A stretch of 64,000 bases of DNA, from assembly GCA_009760855.2 (NCBI GenBank), contig WPIO01000060.1, positions 2,230,001 to 2,294,000 on the forward strand, written 5' to 3'. Below are positions 1 to 10,917 of the stretch, in pieces. Position numbers and translations under genes: made by a program. This DNA is from Cristatella mucedo. Its lineage: Eukaryota > Bryozoa > Phylactolaemata > Cristatellidae. Numbering within the stretch: the stretch's first letter is position 1; every line of letters begins with the position of its first letter. The notes beneath the pieces are model-generated. The model searched no databases and was not told where the DNA came from. It was given only the letters and a program-made list of their open reading frames with translations.

Positions 1-1170
1 CAATGCGTTAGTTTCTAGAATTGGATTAGCCCCATCAACTTCCATTACATCGAAACAAGGGTGGGGTGGGGGTGTGGGCGAAGCTAACTCAAGGGTTCAA
101 GTCTAGGTCACGCAGTCTAGCTGCCTGGCACAAGCCTGAATGCCACTCATTGCCTGTCAGCTTTTGCTCTGGTCAGTCCTTCAGTCACGTGGCATCACCT
201 GCTAGGCCCCCAATCCTGCTTGGCAGCTGACTTAAAGTGGAGAGATTCCCCACGAGATAGCCCCCATAGGCAGGTTTACTAGCAGGAGGAGGATATTTAT
301 TTATCTAACCTGATTAGTGTAAGACTTCGGTCATCAGCAGGCACACGAGGCCAGAGCCTGACAGAAGCAGCAGGTCTTTCCTTGGCCACACTCTCCGAGG
401 AACAGCTGGGAGTCACAGCACTACCAAACTATAGGCTAGCCACCAAACGATTGCATCCATGAGAAGCCTGAGGTCCCCTGTAGTACCAGCTGTAATATGC
501 AAGAAACTAACTGTTTGCATTTTCGCCAGTTAGGGGTAGCCGATACAGCCACTTCTGGAATGTTGAGCTCCCCATCTTTACCCTGTGGCATGCAGTGGGC
601 ATCGCGGCTTTGGGTTGCATGTGCATTGCAGGCGTTGTGCCATCGCCGATACCAGAACCAGTAAAACTTTGCTCCGTTATTAAAAACTACCTCCCCCCCT
701 AGTAATGCCTCCAAAACCACCGACGGTAAGAAAAGCAGTAGCATAAAAAGCTTCAACCACAGAAATGTTCAAAACTTCAAAAGCAGCAGCCCAGCATGTA
801 CAGACCAAAAAGGTACTTGACTTGATAACCTTTGAAAACAAACCAAAAAGACATAACACTCTTGCACAAACCGTTCCATCCATTTGATTCGCCCACTGCA
901 GGCTAAAGCTTGCTGAAATCATGGGTGTCATAGCTGTTACCGATTGACCTGCTACGATTCCAGCCTGTCCAAGATGCCTGGCATGAGATTTAGCTCCCTG
1001 TGGGTACTATGAAATTATTTTGTCGTTCATATCATTATTATTATTAAGAGGCTCCAACCAGTACAAAGACTCAATCTAGCACAGGCAATGGGCACTGGCA
1101 CTTTGAGAAGACTCAGCAAGGTCTCAGCAGGCTAGAAAAAGGAAGCAGCAGCAACAAGCATTAGGCAACT
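1..1170. other. No supported gene
   Basis: I see only short frames with no family resemblance and no convincing splice structure. A short ATT run lies near 1035-1046. Nothing else stands out. Confidence 0.5.
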
Positions 1171-1171
1171 C

Positions 1172-1192
1172 TGATCTCTCTCTCTGTCTCTC

Positions 1193-1291
<99 letters not shown>

Positions 1292-1314
1292 GTCTATCTA
1301 TCTCTATCTCTCTC
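1172..1314. repeat. TCTA tetranucleotide microsatellite
   Basis: A CT-rich lead-in is followed by about 25 near-perfect TCTA units, with one TGTC interruption near 1291. This is a simple repeat with no coding role. Confidence 0.98.
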
Positions 1315-1454
1315 ATGCATTTTACCAAGAACGGGTAGCTTTGTTTTACTTCTTCGAACATGATGACTAGCTGTGGCGACAGTCGTCTAAATGGAACTTG
1401 CTAATGCCAAGCAGTCGTCACAGAGGACACCTAAATTACTTAGGCATACGCTTT

Positions 1455-1522
1455 GGGTTTCCTGTGAGAAGTTTGGCATAAGCATCTCGGGTTTCCTGTG
1501 AGAAGTTTGGTATAAGCATCTC
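1455..1522. repeat. 34-bp tandem duplication
   Basis: Two adjacent 34-bp copies begin GGGTTTCCTGTGAGAAG and end GCATCTC. They differ at one base (ggcata versus ggtata), so the duplication is recent. Confidence 0.9.
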
Positions 1523-1700
1523 CTAATATGATATGGAAATTGGCCGACATCCAGGACCACAGGTCCGTGAAGCAGGCATTAAGTGTATCCATTGCTGCAT
1601 CTGATAATGGGGGTTTTGGAATGACACGCACGGCATAGAAGTCATAGCCAATGGCGAGTCAGTTTTACCTTTACAAGAACTTTGTATAAATTAAGCCGAA

Positions 1701-1845
1701 CTGGTTTGGTCTAGCGGTTAAGGTGCTCGCCCCGACCAAGGTCTGACTGAGGTCGTGGGCTCGAGCCCTGAGGAATATGTGAAGCACCTGAATAGAGGTT
1801 AAGTTCTCTTGGGACGCTATATAAATGAATTACATTTATATTTAA
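1701..1845 (+). repeat. SINE family A, full-length-like copy
   Basis: The head is tRNA-like. TGGTCTAGCGGTTAAGG resembles a Pol III A box, and the stretch around GGGCTCGAGCCC resembles a B box. The 3' part (AAGCACCTG ... GTTAAGTTCTCTTGGGACGC ... AATTA) resembles the 3' end of the LINE found throughout this window, so this SINE probably borrows the LINE machinery. Other copies lie near 10.8, 17.4, 23.1, 26.1, 32.7, 39.0, 43.8 and 63.2 kb. Confidence 0.85.
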
Positions 1846-2333
1846 GAATGCCAGCAGAACAAGAAGACCCCTAACGACCATTCGGTAAAAAGTCTGCTGG
1901 ACAGTCACACGATGAAGACCGAATGCAATCAGTGAGGTATGGTTCGAACAAGAGTCTAATCAGCCAAACCAAACAGTCATTCAAACGGCACTTGTAACTG
2001 ATAGTATCAGAATGGTGCTGACAGGCTCCTGAGAGTACCGTGACAATGATGTTACCACAATCACTGCAACCTGCCATTTCATCAATCACATTGAAAAGAG
2101 CAGTTTCGTAGGAATTGCCTCCTTTTAAGGCCAGATCTAAAATAGCTCTGATAAATCATTCATATCAATGTGCTTCACTTGGTGTTTAGTCACAGGTTTT
2201 CGGGAGTCTTTGACAAAAAGGAGATAAAGTGGAACCTAGGAATCAAATACAGGCTTTTTAAGCATCGTTCGAGCGATGGCTGATTTGAATGACTTAGGAA
2301 CGATCCTTTTATTTCGACCACCAGAGAAGACAA

Positions 2334-2798
2334 ATAATAGTAATAATAATAATAACACATTTGATATATAGCCATAAGAGAACTCGATCTCTTTCTGGGC
2401 ACTTTACCTTTTCTGCAAAGGAAGCACGATCGAATGATTAGTGGTAGAATGCTCAATGACAGCAAGCATTACATGCTTAAGTGGGACATGCACTGGGTTA
2501 GCATGAAAATACGGTTAGTGGCAGCCTGCACAATGTAAGCACACAGCGCCTAGAGAGAGATTAAGTTCTCTGAGGGCGCTTTATCAAGTGAATTATTATT
2601 ATTATTATTATTATAGCAGCGTAAAGGACGAATTACCTGGACCAACTAACGGCTGTGATAAGTAGATGCGTTTTAAGCTTCTTTTAAAACGTGGTCAACT
2701 CAGGGGATGACGTGAGGCAAGTCGGAAGGGAGCTCCAGGCTTAGGGAGCATACGATCTAAAGGCACGGTCTCCAAAGGATTTCAGGTTCGCACGAGGT
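2334..2798 (-). repeat. CR1/L2-like LINE, 3' part (split by Tigger)
   Basis: This is the 3' end of a minus-strand LINE: an AAT-repeat tail, then the motif AGAGAACTCGATCTCTTTC, then the 3' UTR. The same LINE resumes at 4854 after the inserted Tigger, and the junction sequence matches intact copies such as the one at 48.7 kb. A short oppositely oriented LINE tail sits inside it at 2544-2614. Confidence 0.9.
2544..2614 (+). repeat. Inverted LINE 3' tail
   Basis: This is a plus-oriented LINE terminus (AGCGCCTAGAGAGAGATTAAG ... GGGCGCTTTATCAAGTG) ending in about eight ATT units. It lies inside the minus-oriented LINE, so the two termini form an inverted pair. Confidence 0.85.
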
Positions 2799-2799
2799 A

Positions 2800-4853
2800 C
2801 AGTAGTCTCCCGTTCAAGTACCTGCGAAATTTGTGAGTACTTAGCTGGTAAGTGCCTGCTTTTTGGTATGCTGCTCACTTTCCGGAGCGCCTCTCTGTAT
2901 CAGGCAGCATGATGTGTATTTTGACGCCAACTCGCGATCTGATGGATTCATTCAACATTTGTGCATTGTTTGTTATTGACTTGCCTCACGTTTCCTTGTT
3001 TACACTTTCTGTCTGTCCTTTGATTTACATGTCTCGTTCCTTAAATCTGTCCCTTTCCTTACAGCTCCGATTTTGCTACGATGTCAAAGAAAGCAAAGGC
3101 AAGCGCCTCAATGAGTCACAATGCTGCGAAAGTATCTCAGAGCTAAGCAAACCGTCTGTTCCCAGTAAGAGGACCACAGCTCGGGAGAATGACGATAGTG
3201 AAGGCATCATCCGAAAGATTTGGTAGAATGATGAAGGGATCCAAGAATGATCTAACCCGATGACTTAAGAGGCTAAGGAGAAGACTTTTCGAGCGTCAGT
3301 TGGACGATTTAGGGAGCTCGAGGACATGCTTTTTGTCTGGATAGACAGCAAGTGTCAAGTCAACCTTCCTATACCCCATCCCTTGCCATTGCTAAAGCGA
3401 AAAGCATTGCTTCCAGCCTCTCAATTCCGGAATCTGAATTCAAGGCATCTTGGCAATGGCTAAGTCGATTTAGAGTTCGGCAAGGATTGCAGAAGCTTCT
3501 TCTTCACGGAGAGGGAGCAGAAGTCAACAAAAACGATCCGGTATTCTTAGCTGCTTTAGAAAACCTGTACACGATTATCGCGAAATATGACCCTGAAAAT
3601 GTCTACAACATAGACGAGACCGGTTTGTTCTTTCATATGATTCCAAGATATAATCTTCTTATGCCAGACGAGGTTATTTCAACCACTAGAGGCAAAAAGA
3701 ATGCAAAAGATCGAGCTTCTTTTATTTTTTCGCCAATGCAACCGGAACTCACAAAATTCCTTGCGGTTTGATCGGAAAACCCTCAGAACCAGCTTGTATT
3801 AAGGACCGACGTTGGCCAGCTCCTTATTTCAATTAAGCGAAAGCTTGGATGGATGTAGGAGCCTGTTGGAAGTGGTTCAATGAGGTGTTTTTTCGAGAAG
3901 TGAAAAAACGAATGGGACGTCGCGTTCGATTGCTGATGGACAAAGCTCCGGGTCATTTTGAAGCTTTCGAATGGGAAATATTCGAATTTATTTCTTTCCC
4001 CCGAATTGTACAAGGTGGAAACAGTCTTGTGACATGGGAATAATCGAAGCTTTGGAAAAGCGATACCAATATTTGCATCGAGGATATTCTTGAAATAAAG
4101 AACTTGACGTGACGAAAAGTCAAAAGAAAGATCAGGGGCAAAGATTTCGACGAGGTGCTGCAGGGGATTTTCAGGGAGCCCAGCACACATGCTCGATACT
4201 GCAAGTTTTGGGAAAGAATACTGTGATTCTGTTTCGCCAAGCTCGATCAAAAATGCTTTCGTCAAGGCCGAACTAATGACTTCAGAACCAGAACTGGAGG
4301 CTGATAGCAACGTTGAAGATGTGGGCACCAAACTTTCGAAGGCTTCAAAACGTTGAATCTATCTATCGCTTCATCAGAAATGGAAGACTTCGTTCACGTT
4401 GATGACGAGAATAACAAAGAATATGTTGCTGCAGCATGGGAAGATGTTGACGAGCTTTTGGAGAAGATGAAGATTGCTGAAAGTGTGATGGATGATGATG
4501 ACCACGTTAATCCTCAAGATCTCAATGCCGGTTAAGAAAGTGGAGTTGTATTTCAGGGGTTCAAATCACTTTATACGCAGGTTCTCGATATCGAATATCA
4601 GCTGCTCTGCTCTTAAGTTCAAATTGAAGCTAAAAATGCATTCAACGATCTTAAGATACCGTTTGAATCACTTCAGAACAAGATCCTGGCGATCTCCCTC
4701 AAAGCCAAACGCAAGAAACTTCAAAGCCTGCACAAAATGACGATTCACGACATGTTTAACTAATAAATCTTGAACCCAGAATTTTAGGGGAAATATGCAT
4801 ACTTAACAGCGATGCATACTTAAACAGGTTCGTACTTAAGCAGGAAACTGCTG
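2800..4853 (+). mobile_element. Tigger/pogo-type DNA transposon, decayed
   Basis: The ends are inverted repeats. The left end starts CAGTAGTCTCCCGTTCAAGT. The right end, read on the minus strand, starts CAGCAGTTTCCTGCTTAAGT. A TA duplication flanks the element at 2798-2799 and 4854-4855. TA target sites and CAGT-type termini are typical of the pogo/Tigger group. The element is 2054 bp, close to the usual length for autonomous Tiggers. It sits inside a LINE whose sequence is continuous across the insertion, so it is younger than that LINE copy. Confidence 0.93.
3080..4740 (+). pseudogene. Tigger transposase (CENP-B-like DDE), broken
   Basis: The likely start is ATGTCAAAGAAAGC at 3080. The first frame stops after 21 codons at a TAA. 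A CENP-B/Tc5-type helix-turn-helix region follows at about 3350-3540 (WQWLSRFRVRQGLQ). The DDE domain shows the first acidic motif YNIDETGLFF near 3604 and the second, LLMDKAPGH, near 3933. An acidic C-terminal segment (VDDENNKEY) is at 4353-4535. At least four frames must be joined to cover the family length, so no active enzyme is expected. The family acts in cut-and-paste transposition in the nucleus. Confidence 0.88.
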
Positions 4854-5706
4854 TATAGGTAAACGATTAGATTCCGAAAAGTGGTACGATGCTAAGCCAG
4901 GTCGGGGAGTAGCTCTGATAAGTAGGCTGAAGCGAAAGAATGAAGAGACCTAAAAGTGAGTGACAAAACCTTGAAGTCGACACATTGCTTGATTATAAGT
5001 CAGTGCAGATTGGCGATAGGAGAAACGATGTGGCAACTGTGATGCTCACGACAGACACGCCTAGCTGCAGAGTTTTTTGGACAAGCTATAAGCACTTGAT
5101 TGAACAGGACGGTAGACCAGCAAACAGTGAGTTACAGAAGTCGAGACAGGATGTCACAAATGCATGAAGTAATTTAGATGTGATATCCCTGTCTAAACAA
5201 GCCCGAATTTTAGCAATGTTATGTAGCTGAAAGTAGGCAAACTTGACTCTGAACCTGATGTAGTAGTCTAATGAAAGGTCACTTTGGAACAGGATGCCTA
5301 GATGTCGTGCAGATTCAACAGAACATATGCTAGCAGAGCTGCTTGTGAGAATTAACCTTTCCCATTTCCGAATCACACTTGGTTTGCCCGTAACTAGTAA
5401 GTTGATTTCATAACCATTCAATTTAAGAAAGTTTGCTGCCATCCATGTGTGAATGACATCAATACATGCAGCAAGGGATTTATGAGATTTCGACATGCTG
5501 GAGGGCTAGGAGAGATAAAAGCAACTGTACAACTGAGTGTCATCTGCATAGAAGTGAAAGCCTAGATTGTGCCTGGCAATAACATCGGCAAGAGGGAGAG
5601 TATAAATCGTGAAAAGAGCTGGACTAAGCACAGAGCCTTGAGATAACCGATACAAACGAGGTGCTGATAAAGGTAAGCTAGTGAGAAACTCCTTCAATGG
5701 CCCCAA
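4854..5706 (-). pseudogene. CR1/L2-like LINE reverse transcriptase, C-terminal part
   Basis: This continues the LINE split by Tigger. Reading minus, the RT catalytic block [11 protein letters not shown] is at about 5520-5560, followed by the thumb segment MAANFLKLN near 5435. The usual PQGSVLGP-type block before it is present as [17 protein letters not shown] at 5506-5508 lies between the two frames. Upstream of 5706 the similarity stops, so the copy is 5'-truncated, as is typical for this clade. Confidence 0.88.
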
Positions 5707-5709
5707 TCA

Positions 5710-7030
5710 TCTTATTCGTATCATCTGAGTTAGCTCGGAAATCGAAAAAGCCACACATAGCCACAGCTGCTTCGGTGACTTCAACTGATTGCCGACCTGT
5801 CGAAGGTGAGCTCATGGAAGCCGGTCATTGGCATAGGCTTTGCAGTGCCATCCACAATGGAGCATGCTGCCATGAGCATGAGGCAATACACTGACTGAGA
5901 GCGACTGCTGTTGGGAGCCGAAACGGACCATCACGCCGAGGTCGGCTTGCAATAGCAGGAATTGCTATCCTGAGCCCTCGAGTTCGGCCTCTCCGGTCGC
6001 TCGGCCCTCTCCCTCATAGCCTAGTCACACAGCTTCAGGATCTAGTAAACCATTACTCGCATGGGAGCAAACTGTCCTTTTCTAGGTCTCGCATTGTTTA
6101 GTTTCTAAATTGCTCTCGAATCTCAAGTAAGGCCTGGCGTGCTACCTTTCGGAATCGCTGTGTACCAGACGCATATGTGTTCTGAACAAGCATTGCTGCG
6201 CGAACGACCACTGCACTGCTAGGAGTTCCAAGGAAGTCGAAAGCTTGCTGGAAAAAAGATCAGCTGGTAAATTCGAGGAGGCAGGCAAACAACATACAGA
6301 AGAAACGGAGTTGGCAGCCATCCAGTAGTGACCGGTCAAATAGCACTCAGCTGCAGTCAACTTGGGCTCTATCACTAGCTTTACCGGCAGATATAATAAC
6401 GATTGCATTAGACAACAGCTATGTTTCCATTAAGGCAACACAACTGCTCTGTGACGGCAAGGGACCATACATCTGGTAATGTCGTACCCCCACCACTACC
6501 AGTATGGTTCCGGGTCAAGCACAATGTACGAGATGCCCCCTTCTGTTTACCAAGTTGGGTGCCACGTCCCTCTCTTCTTTCGCAGAGTGCAGACTTTGCT
6601 CTGCATGGTGGCTTCAAGACGATGCCAACAGGCACTGCCCAGCTGCTGGCCGGCCTATTGGCAAACCACTCGTTGCTCTAAGCCTCCGGGTGGAGCCCTG
6701 TCTGAATTAGGTGGATCCTACCTGACCTGTATCCCAGCAGGTCACATGCTTGCAGCTTTGCTCCTATAATGACTGCAACCCAGGCTGTTTTGTCACGAAA
6801 AGGGCAATCTTGACACTCCTTGGTCATCCGAGCATATCGGTCCTTAACATATCAGGTCATTGTCCTATGGCATTTCTTGTGAGCTGCATAGGAGGCCACT
6901 CTCGAGTAGGTCGTCAACCGAGTCAGTTGCTCTGTTTCTGCTCTTGCAGCAGCCGCTGAATGCTACCGGGTACATGCTGGGTGCTACTCACGGAGGGGGG
7001 GACAAAGTCTTGAGCTCCTCCTTGGGGGAC
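5710..7030. other. No supported gene
   Basis: Several short overlapping frames occur here, none with recognisable domains. A Tyr/Ser-rich peptide is encoded at about 6479-6560 but has no supporting splice or homology evidence. Confidence 0.4.
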
Positions 7031-7195
7031 AATAATAATAATAATAATAATAATATTGCACTTGATAAAGCGCCCTCAGAGAACTTAATCTCTTTCTAGG
7101 CGCTTTACATTTGCTGCAAAGTGATACGCAATAGAATAGTAAGTAAAATCATGCTTGAAAAACAAACAAAATGAATAACATGGTTAGGGGACCCT
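7031..7195 (-). repeat. LINE 3' end, short copy
   Basis: An AAT-repeat tail is followed by GCACTTGATAAAGCGCCCTC and the 3' UTR. Similarity ends near AACATGGTTAGGGG. This is a heavily 5'-truncated insertion. Confidence 0.9.
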
Positions 7196-7492
7196 TGATT
7201 GAGATTCTGCCCAAGCAACCTCAGATTTTCAAAACTAAAGAAGGGTTCTGCCCGGGAAAACACGTTTAGCCCATCTCATCACGGTCGTCTACCACTGGCT
7301 GCCTTAGCCTGGGAATGGAGCATGCACCGACTCGCGCCTTTGATCGGCAGCTATGGCCAGTTCGGCTGCTTCCTAAGCATGAAGTTAATAGGGTGTCACA
7401 GTTTAGGATCAAGCCTAGAATCTCATACTGAGAAGATTTAGGCCCATCTTAAGAGCTGCTGCCGAATACCAGAGCCCTACTTTAATTGAAAA

Positions 7493-7660
7493 AGGCTAGC
7501 TGATTTAGAGGCCTCATTTATGTAGGTGCAGAAGAGCCTTGGTGGCTATTACTATCCCTTATAGTGGGCAATATAGAACTGCACTGCAGGACTCGAATCC
7601 ACGACCGGGGTCGTGAAGAGCAAGCACCTTACCCTGGGCTAAGACCCAAAGAACCAGGCT
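7493..7660 (-). repeat. SINE family B copy
   Basis: Read minus, the head carries a B-box-like TCGTGGATTCGAGTCCTGC and the body carries GGCTCTTCTG. The 3' end is GAGGCCTCTAAATCAGCTAG. Related copies lie near 16.8, 19.1, 26.5, 27.8, 29.3, 32.2, 40.0, 44.6, 49.7 and 58.3 kb. Confidence 0.8.
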
Positions 7661-9970
7661 ATGGTCGACGGATCGGCAGACGACAGCAGCACATTAGCCA
7701 CATTCGCACACCAGCGATGCCTGCCCTGTTTTAAGGTGCAAAATTCTGCATCTAGGCTCATCTGCCGTGATGGCTGCAACATCTACAGTGCACCACTTCT
7801 TACCGACTTGCGCTGGCTTCCTTTCAAACGGGAGAAGTAATTCGGAGGGTATTGATCTAGATGCGGCAGCATCCAAAGAACAGCTGAGCTGCTGTACTAG
7901 CTTCCAAGCCAATATTGCAGGGGGCATGGTCGGCCGGCCCATTCGCACTGTGGCAATACTGAGACCTCCATTATCTGTGCACAAGCCGACCCCGCGGTGA
8001 CTGTTATCACCGCTCGCACTCGTGCAAGTGTCTCTCAAATAAAAAATGCTAATTGTGCGAACAGGTAAACGCCCAGCTTTAGAACAGCACTTGAAAAACG
8101 AACCACTGGCCTTAGCTTAGCGACGGCTGAGCCTGCCCCCTCGAGCAAGCCTAGACTTAATCTGACTCGCTGCTGGGGCTGGAAAGAGTGACGCTGAATA
8201 CCAGCTTTAGGCAAAAAGGTTCGCTTGAGCGTCGACAGAACGTGACCTACGGCTTACAAAGCCGGCGCAGCAAGGCCAGAGGCTGCAGCAGCCGAGGGAC
8301 ATGCTCGGTCCCTCTCGAGGCCCGCCAACGTCAAGCCCCCGGGCGTTTACCTGAAAAACATCGCCGAAAAGAGGCTTGCCTTCTTCGGCGGCCCGCGCTC
8401 ATCTCCTTTGGCTTTCATCTCCTGCGACTCCGTACGTTGGCAAGTTCAATCGATGTAACGACAGATCGGCTGGCTTCCAGATGCTACGGTGGCCAAGCAG
8501 GCGCCAATCCAGCACGGCTTCGGCCGCAGTGGGTCGAAGGAGCGACGTTTCTAGTCGAGTACCTAGGCAGTCTAGGTCGGCGTGTCGAGGCACTCAACTG
8601 GGAGTTTGCCCTGGCTAACACGTGAGACATGTGCAGATTCTGATAAAAGGAGGGCAGCGTGACCGTGAGACACCTCAACCGAGCCGCTTGACGGCCGTAT
8701 CCAATAGAAAGCGATTGTTTTGCCGTATTCCCTCCCCCAGCCTCTGCCGGCGGCTGCTGGGGGATGCTGTGGGCGTGGTTCAAGAAGAAAAACCCAGCTA
8801 ACCCATCAATCGATAAAGTGAATTGAAAAACATCGCCTCTATATCCTCAGAAACTAATATGCTCCCTTTCTGCGAATGTATTTCTCCAGACCAAGCGGTG
8901 GGTGCAGTCATCTAGTCGGCCACCAAGGTCCGGGGGAGCAGTGTTGCCTTATCCGACTTCATGTGACCTAGATAGCGATCTGCCAGCTTTGGTCCGTCGG
9001 CAACTAACAGGCAATGTTTTTTGAGTTGTAGGCACGTCCACGATCACCTAGAATGCAACGCTTTTTTGCTGGACGTCCGGCTGCTGTTCGCAGTCATGCT
9101 GCCACCGATCGCCAATATTGTCAGACGGGATTATATGGGTGTACAAAACTGTTCGACTATACGGGCTAGCTGCAGTCGCACACGGTGAGCACCCTAGATG
9201 GTGACTCCATGGGGCTCTGTAAGGCAACTTCACATCCTTTTAGCCACTCCTCAGTTTCTAGGTACCCCTTGAGAGAGTTTCGAGCACGGTGACCAAATCC
9301 AGGCACTGCCGGCGGCTTCAGCTGCACGGCCCAGTTCTTTCACTGCCTGTACCAGCCGTTTTCCCTGAAGACCAATGCACCTAAAGAACGCTCACTGACC
9401 CTCTAGCACCTAACTCCACTGCAAACATTTCGAGCCGCCACCCTTTGTTCTTGCACTGTTCGGATCATTATTCATAGCGGCTATCTTCGATGTTGATTCA
9501 ATTTACTGCTAAAAAGTGTAGATATGAAAAGTGGTTTGGTGTTCGTTATTAACACCTTACCAAAAATTAGCTATCTATTAAGTTTCTAGTGCTGTTTCCT
9601 GTGCCCCCATTGGCCCAGAGCCCAGGGCGATCGCGATAGAGGAAGTGCCGGCCCTGCAAAACTAGTGCAGACGATGAGGGCTAGCTGCGGTCGAACCATA
9701 CACAGCACCTAGAATTGAAGCGGCGGCGTGCTAAAGCATCCAGATGATAACTCATCTAGTTATTCAGGATGCGTTTATTTTTGCTTATTAGACCGATCTT
9801 CTCTGTATTTTCCGCCATGTACCCTTAGAGCGTTTATCTGGAGAGGGCACCTAAATTCCGAGCTCACAGTGAAGGTCACACTAGATCGCTTCGCTTTTGT
9901 AACACGTAATGTTCTAGTAACTAGGGCATCATATGTTAATGGGAGAAGTCTCCTAGGTCTGATATATTAC
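7661..9970. other. No supported gene; moderately GC-rich interval
   Basis: Open frames of 60 to 145 codons occur at 8188-8783 on both strands. They overlap one another, lack domains and are best explained by higher GC content. I see no exon or repeat I can name. Confidence 0.4.
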
Positions 9971-9976
9971 ATTTTC

Positions 9977-10345
9977 TTTCATTGCATTATTCGTTACAGA
10001 TGCTGCTTATGAAATAATGGTGACCAAATACAGTGGAGCAGCCGTGGGTGGTGTGAGGTTTTACATGAAAGAAAATAGCTCAGTGCAAAGATGGTTACCC
10101 ATGAAGGCCAGCGAAGTGATTGGATTTATTGGGCCAAAGTTTCTAAATTGCCACCTCATGCGACCAATTTAAGTCTTCATTGCATTATTCGTTACAGGCG
10201 ACATTTCGGACTACATAATGGTGACCAAATACAAGGCTACAGCCATAGGTGGTGTGAGTTTTTACGTGAGAGAAAATACCTGAGTGCAAAGATGTTACCT
10301 AAGAAGGCCTGCGAAGTGATTGGATTTGTTTTTGGGCCTAAGTTG
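9977..10345 (+). repeat. 198-bp tandem duplication with exon-like content
   Basis: TTCATTGCATTATTCGTTACAG occurs at about 9978-9999 and again at 10176-10197. Each copy ends in an AG acceptor-like pyrimidine-rich tract. It is followed by related sequence that would encode MVTKY...GGV.FY and later EVIGF. Copy 1 stays open to a stop near 10170. Copy 2 has an in-frame TGA. It may be a tandemly duplicated exon of a gene I do not recognise, or a non-coding tandem repeat. Confidence 0.6.
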
Positions 10346-10806
10346 AAGCAACTGCTGTGTAAGTGCAACCCTAGCCAAGCGTACGACAGCAGGTCGTAGG
10401 GATCGCAGGAATATACCGGCGATATTGTTTGTGAATATGTTAAACATGTTATCATATGTGTTATGTTTATAAATATGGTTTAGGCTGCAGGTAATTTGAG
10501 TTTGATCGTCACACTCCAGTGGCACTGCACAAGTCGACATGTCATGACTCTTATGAGTTTTAGCTTACTTTATACATCGCTTTTCAGTGAACTAACGTTT
10601 CTTAGTACCTGGCAGTAGTCACAAAAAACAATGCATGGTGTAGGGGGTAGAAGGAGGCTTCCTGGATAGAACGGTTTGTCATCCAGGACTTGCCACTCGG
10701 CATTTTGCGTTTCCATTGTCCAGTGTTTAAGCATTTCCACCTGAATCATCAAGCATTGTTGCCAACAGCTAGTCAACGCAACGCCCAGCCAGGATATAAA
10801 AAATAT

Positions 10807-10917
10807 ATAATTCATTTGTATAGCGCCCCAAGAGAACTTACTCTCTATTCAGGCGATTCACATATGCCTCCGGGCTCGAGCCCATGACCTCAGCCAGACC
10901 GTGGTCGGGGGCGAGCT
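10807..10917 (-). repeat. SINE family A copy
   Basis: The tail GCGCCCCAAGAGAACTTACT and the B-box-like GGGCTCGAGCCC match the 1701-1845 copy in inverse orientation. The tRNA-like head is cut off near 10917. Confidence 0.85.

Noticed and set aside
6479-6560. Tyr/Ser-rich exon-like peptide
   Set aside because: It looks like a transcription-factor low-complexity region, but it has no acceptor, no clear donor and competing frames in the same place.
8188-8783. 145-codon plus frame and 99-codon minus frame
   Set aside because: They overlap in GC-rich DNA, with no family resemblance and no splice evidence.
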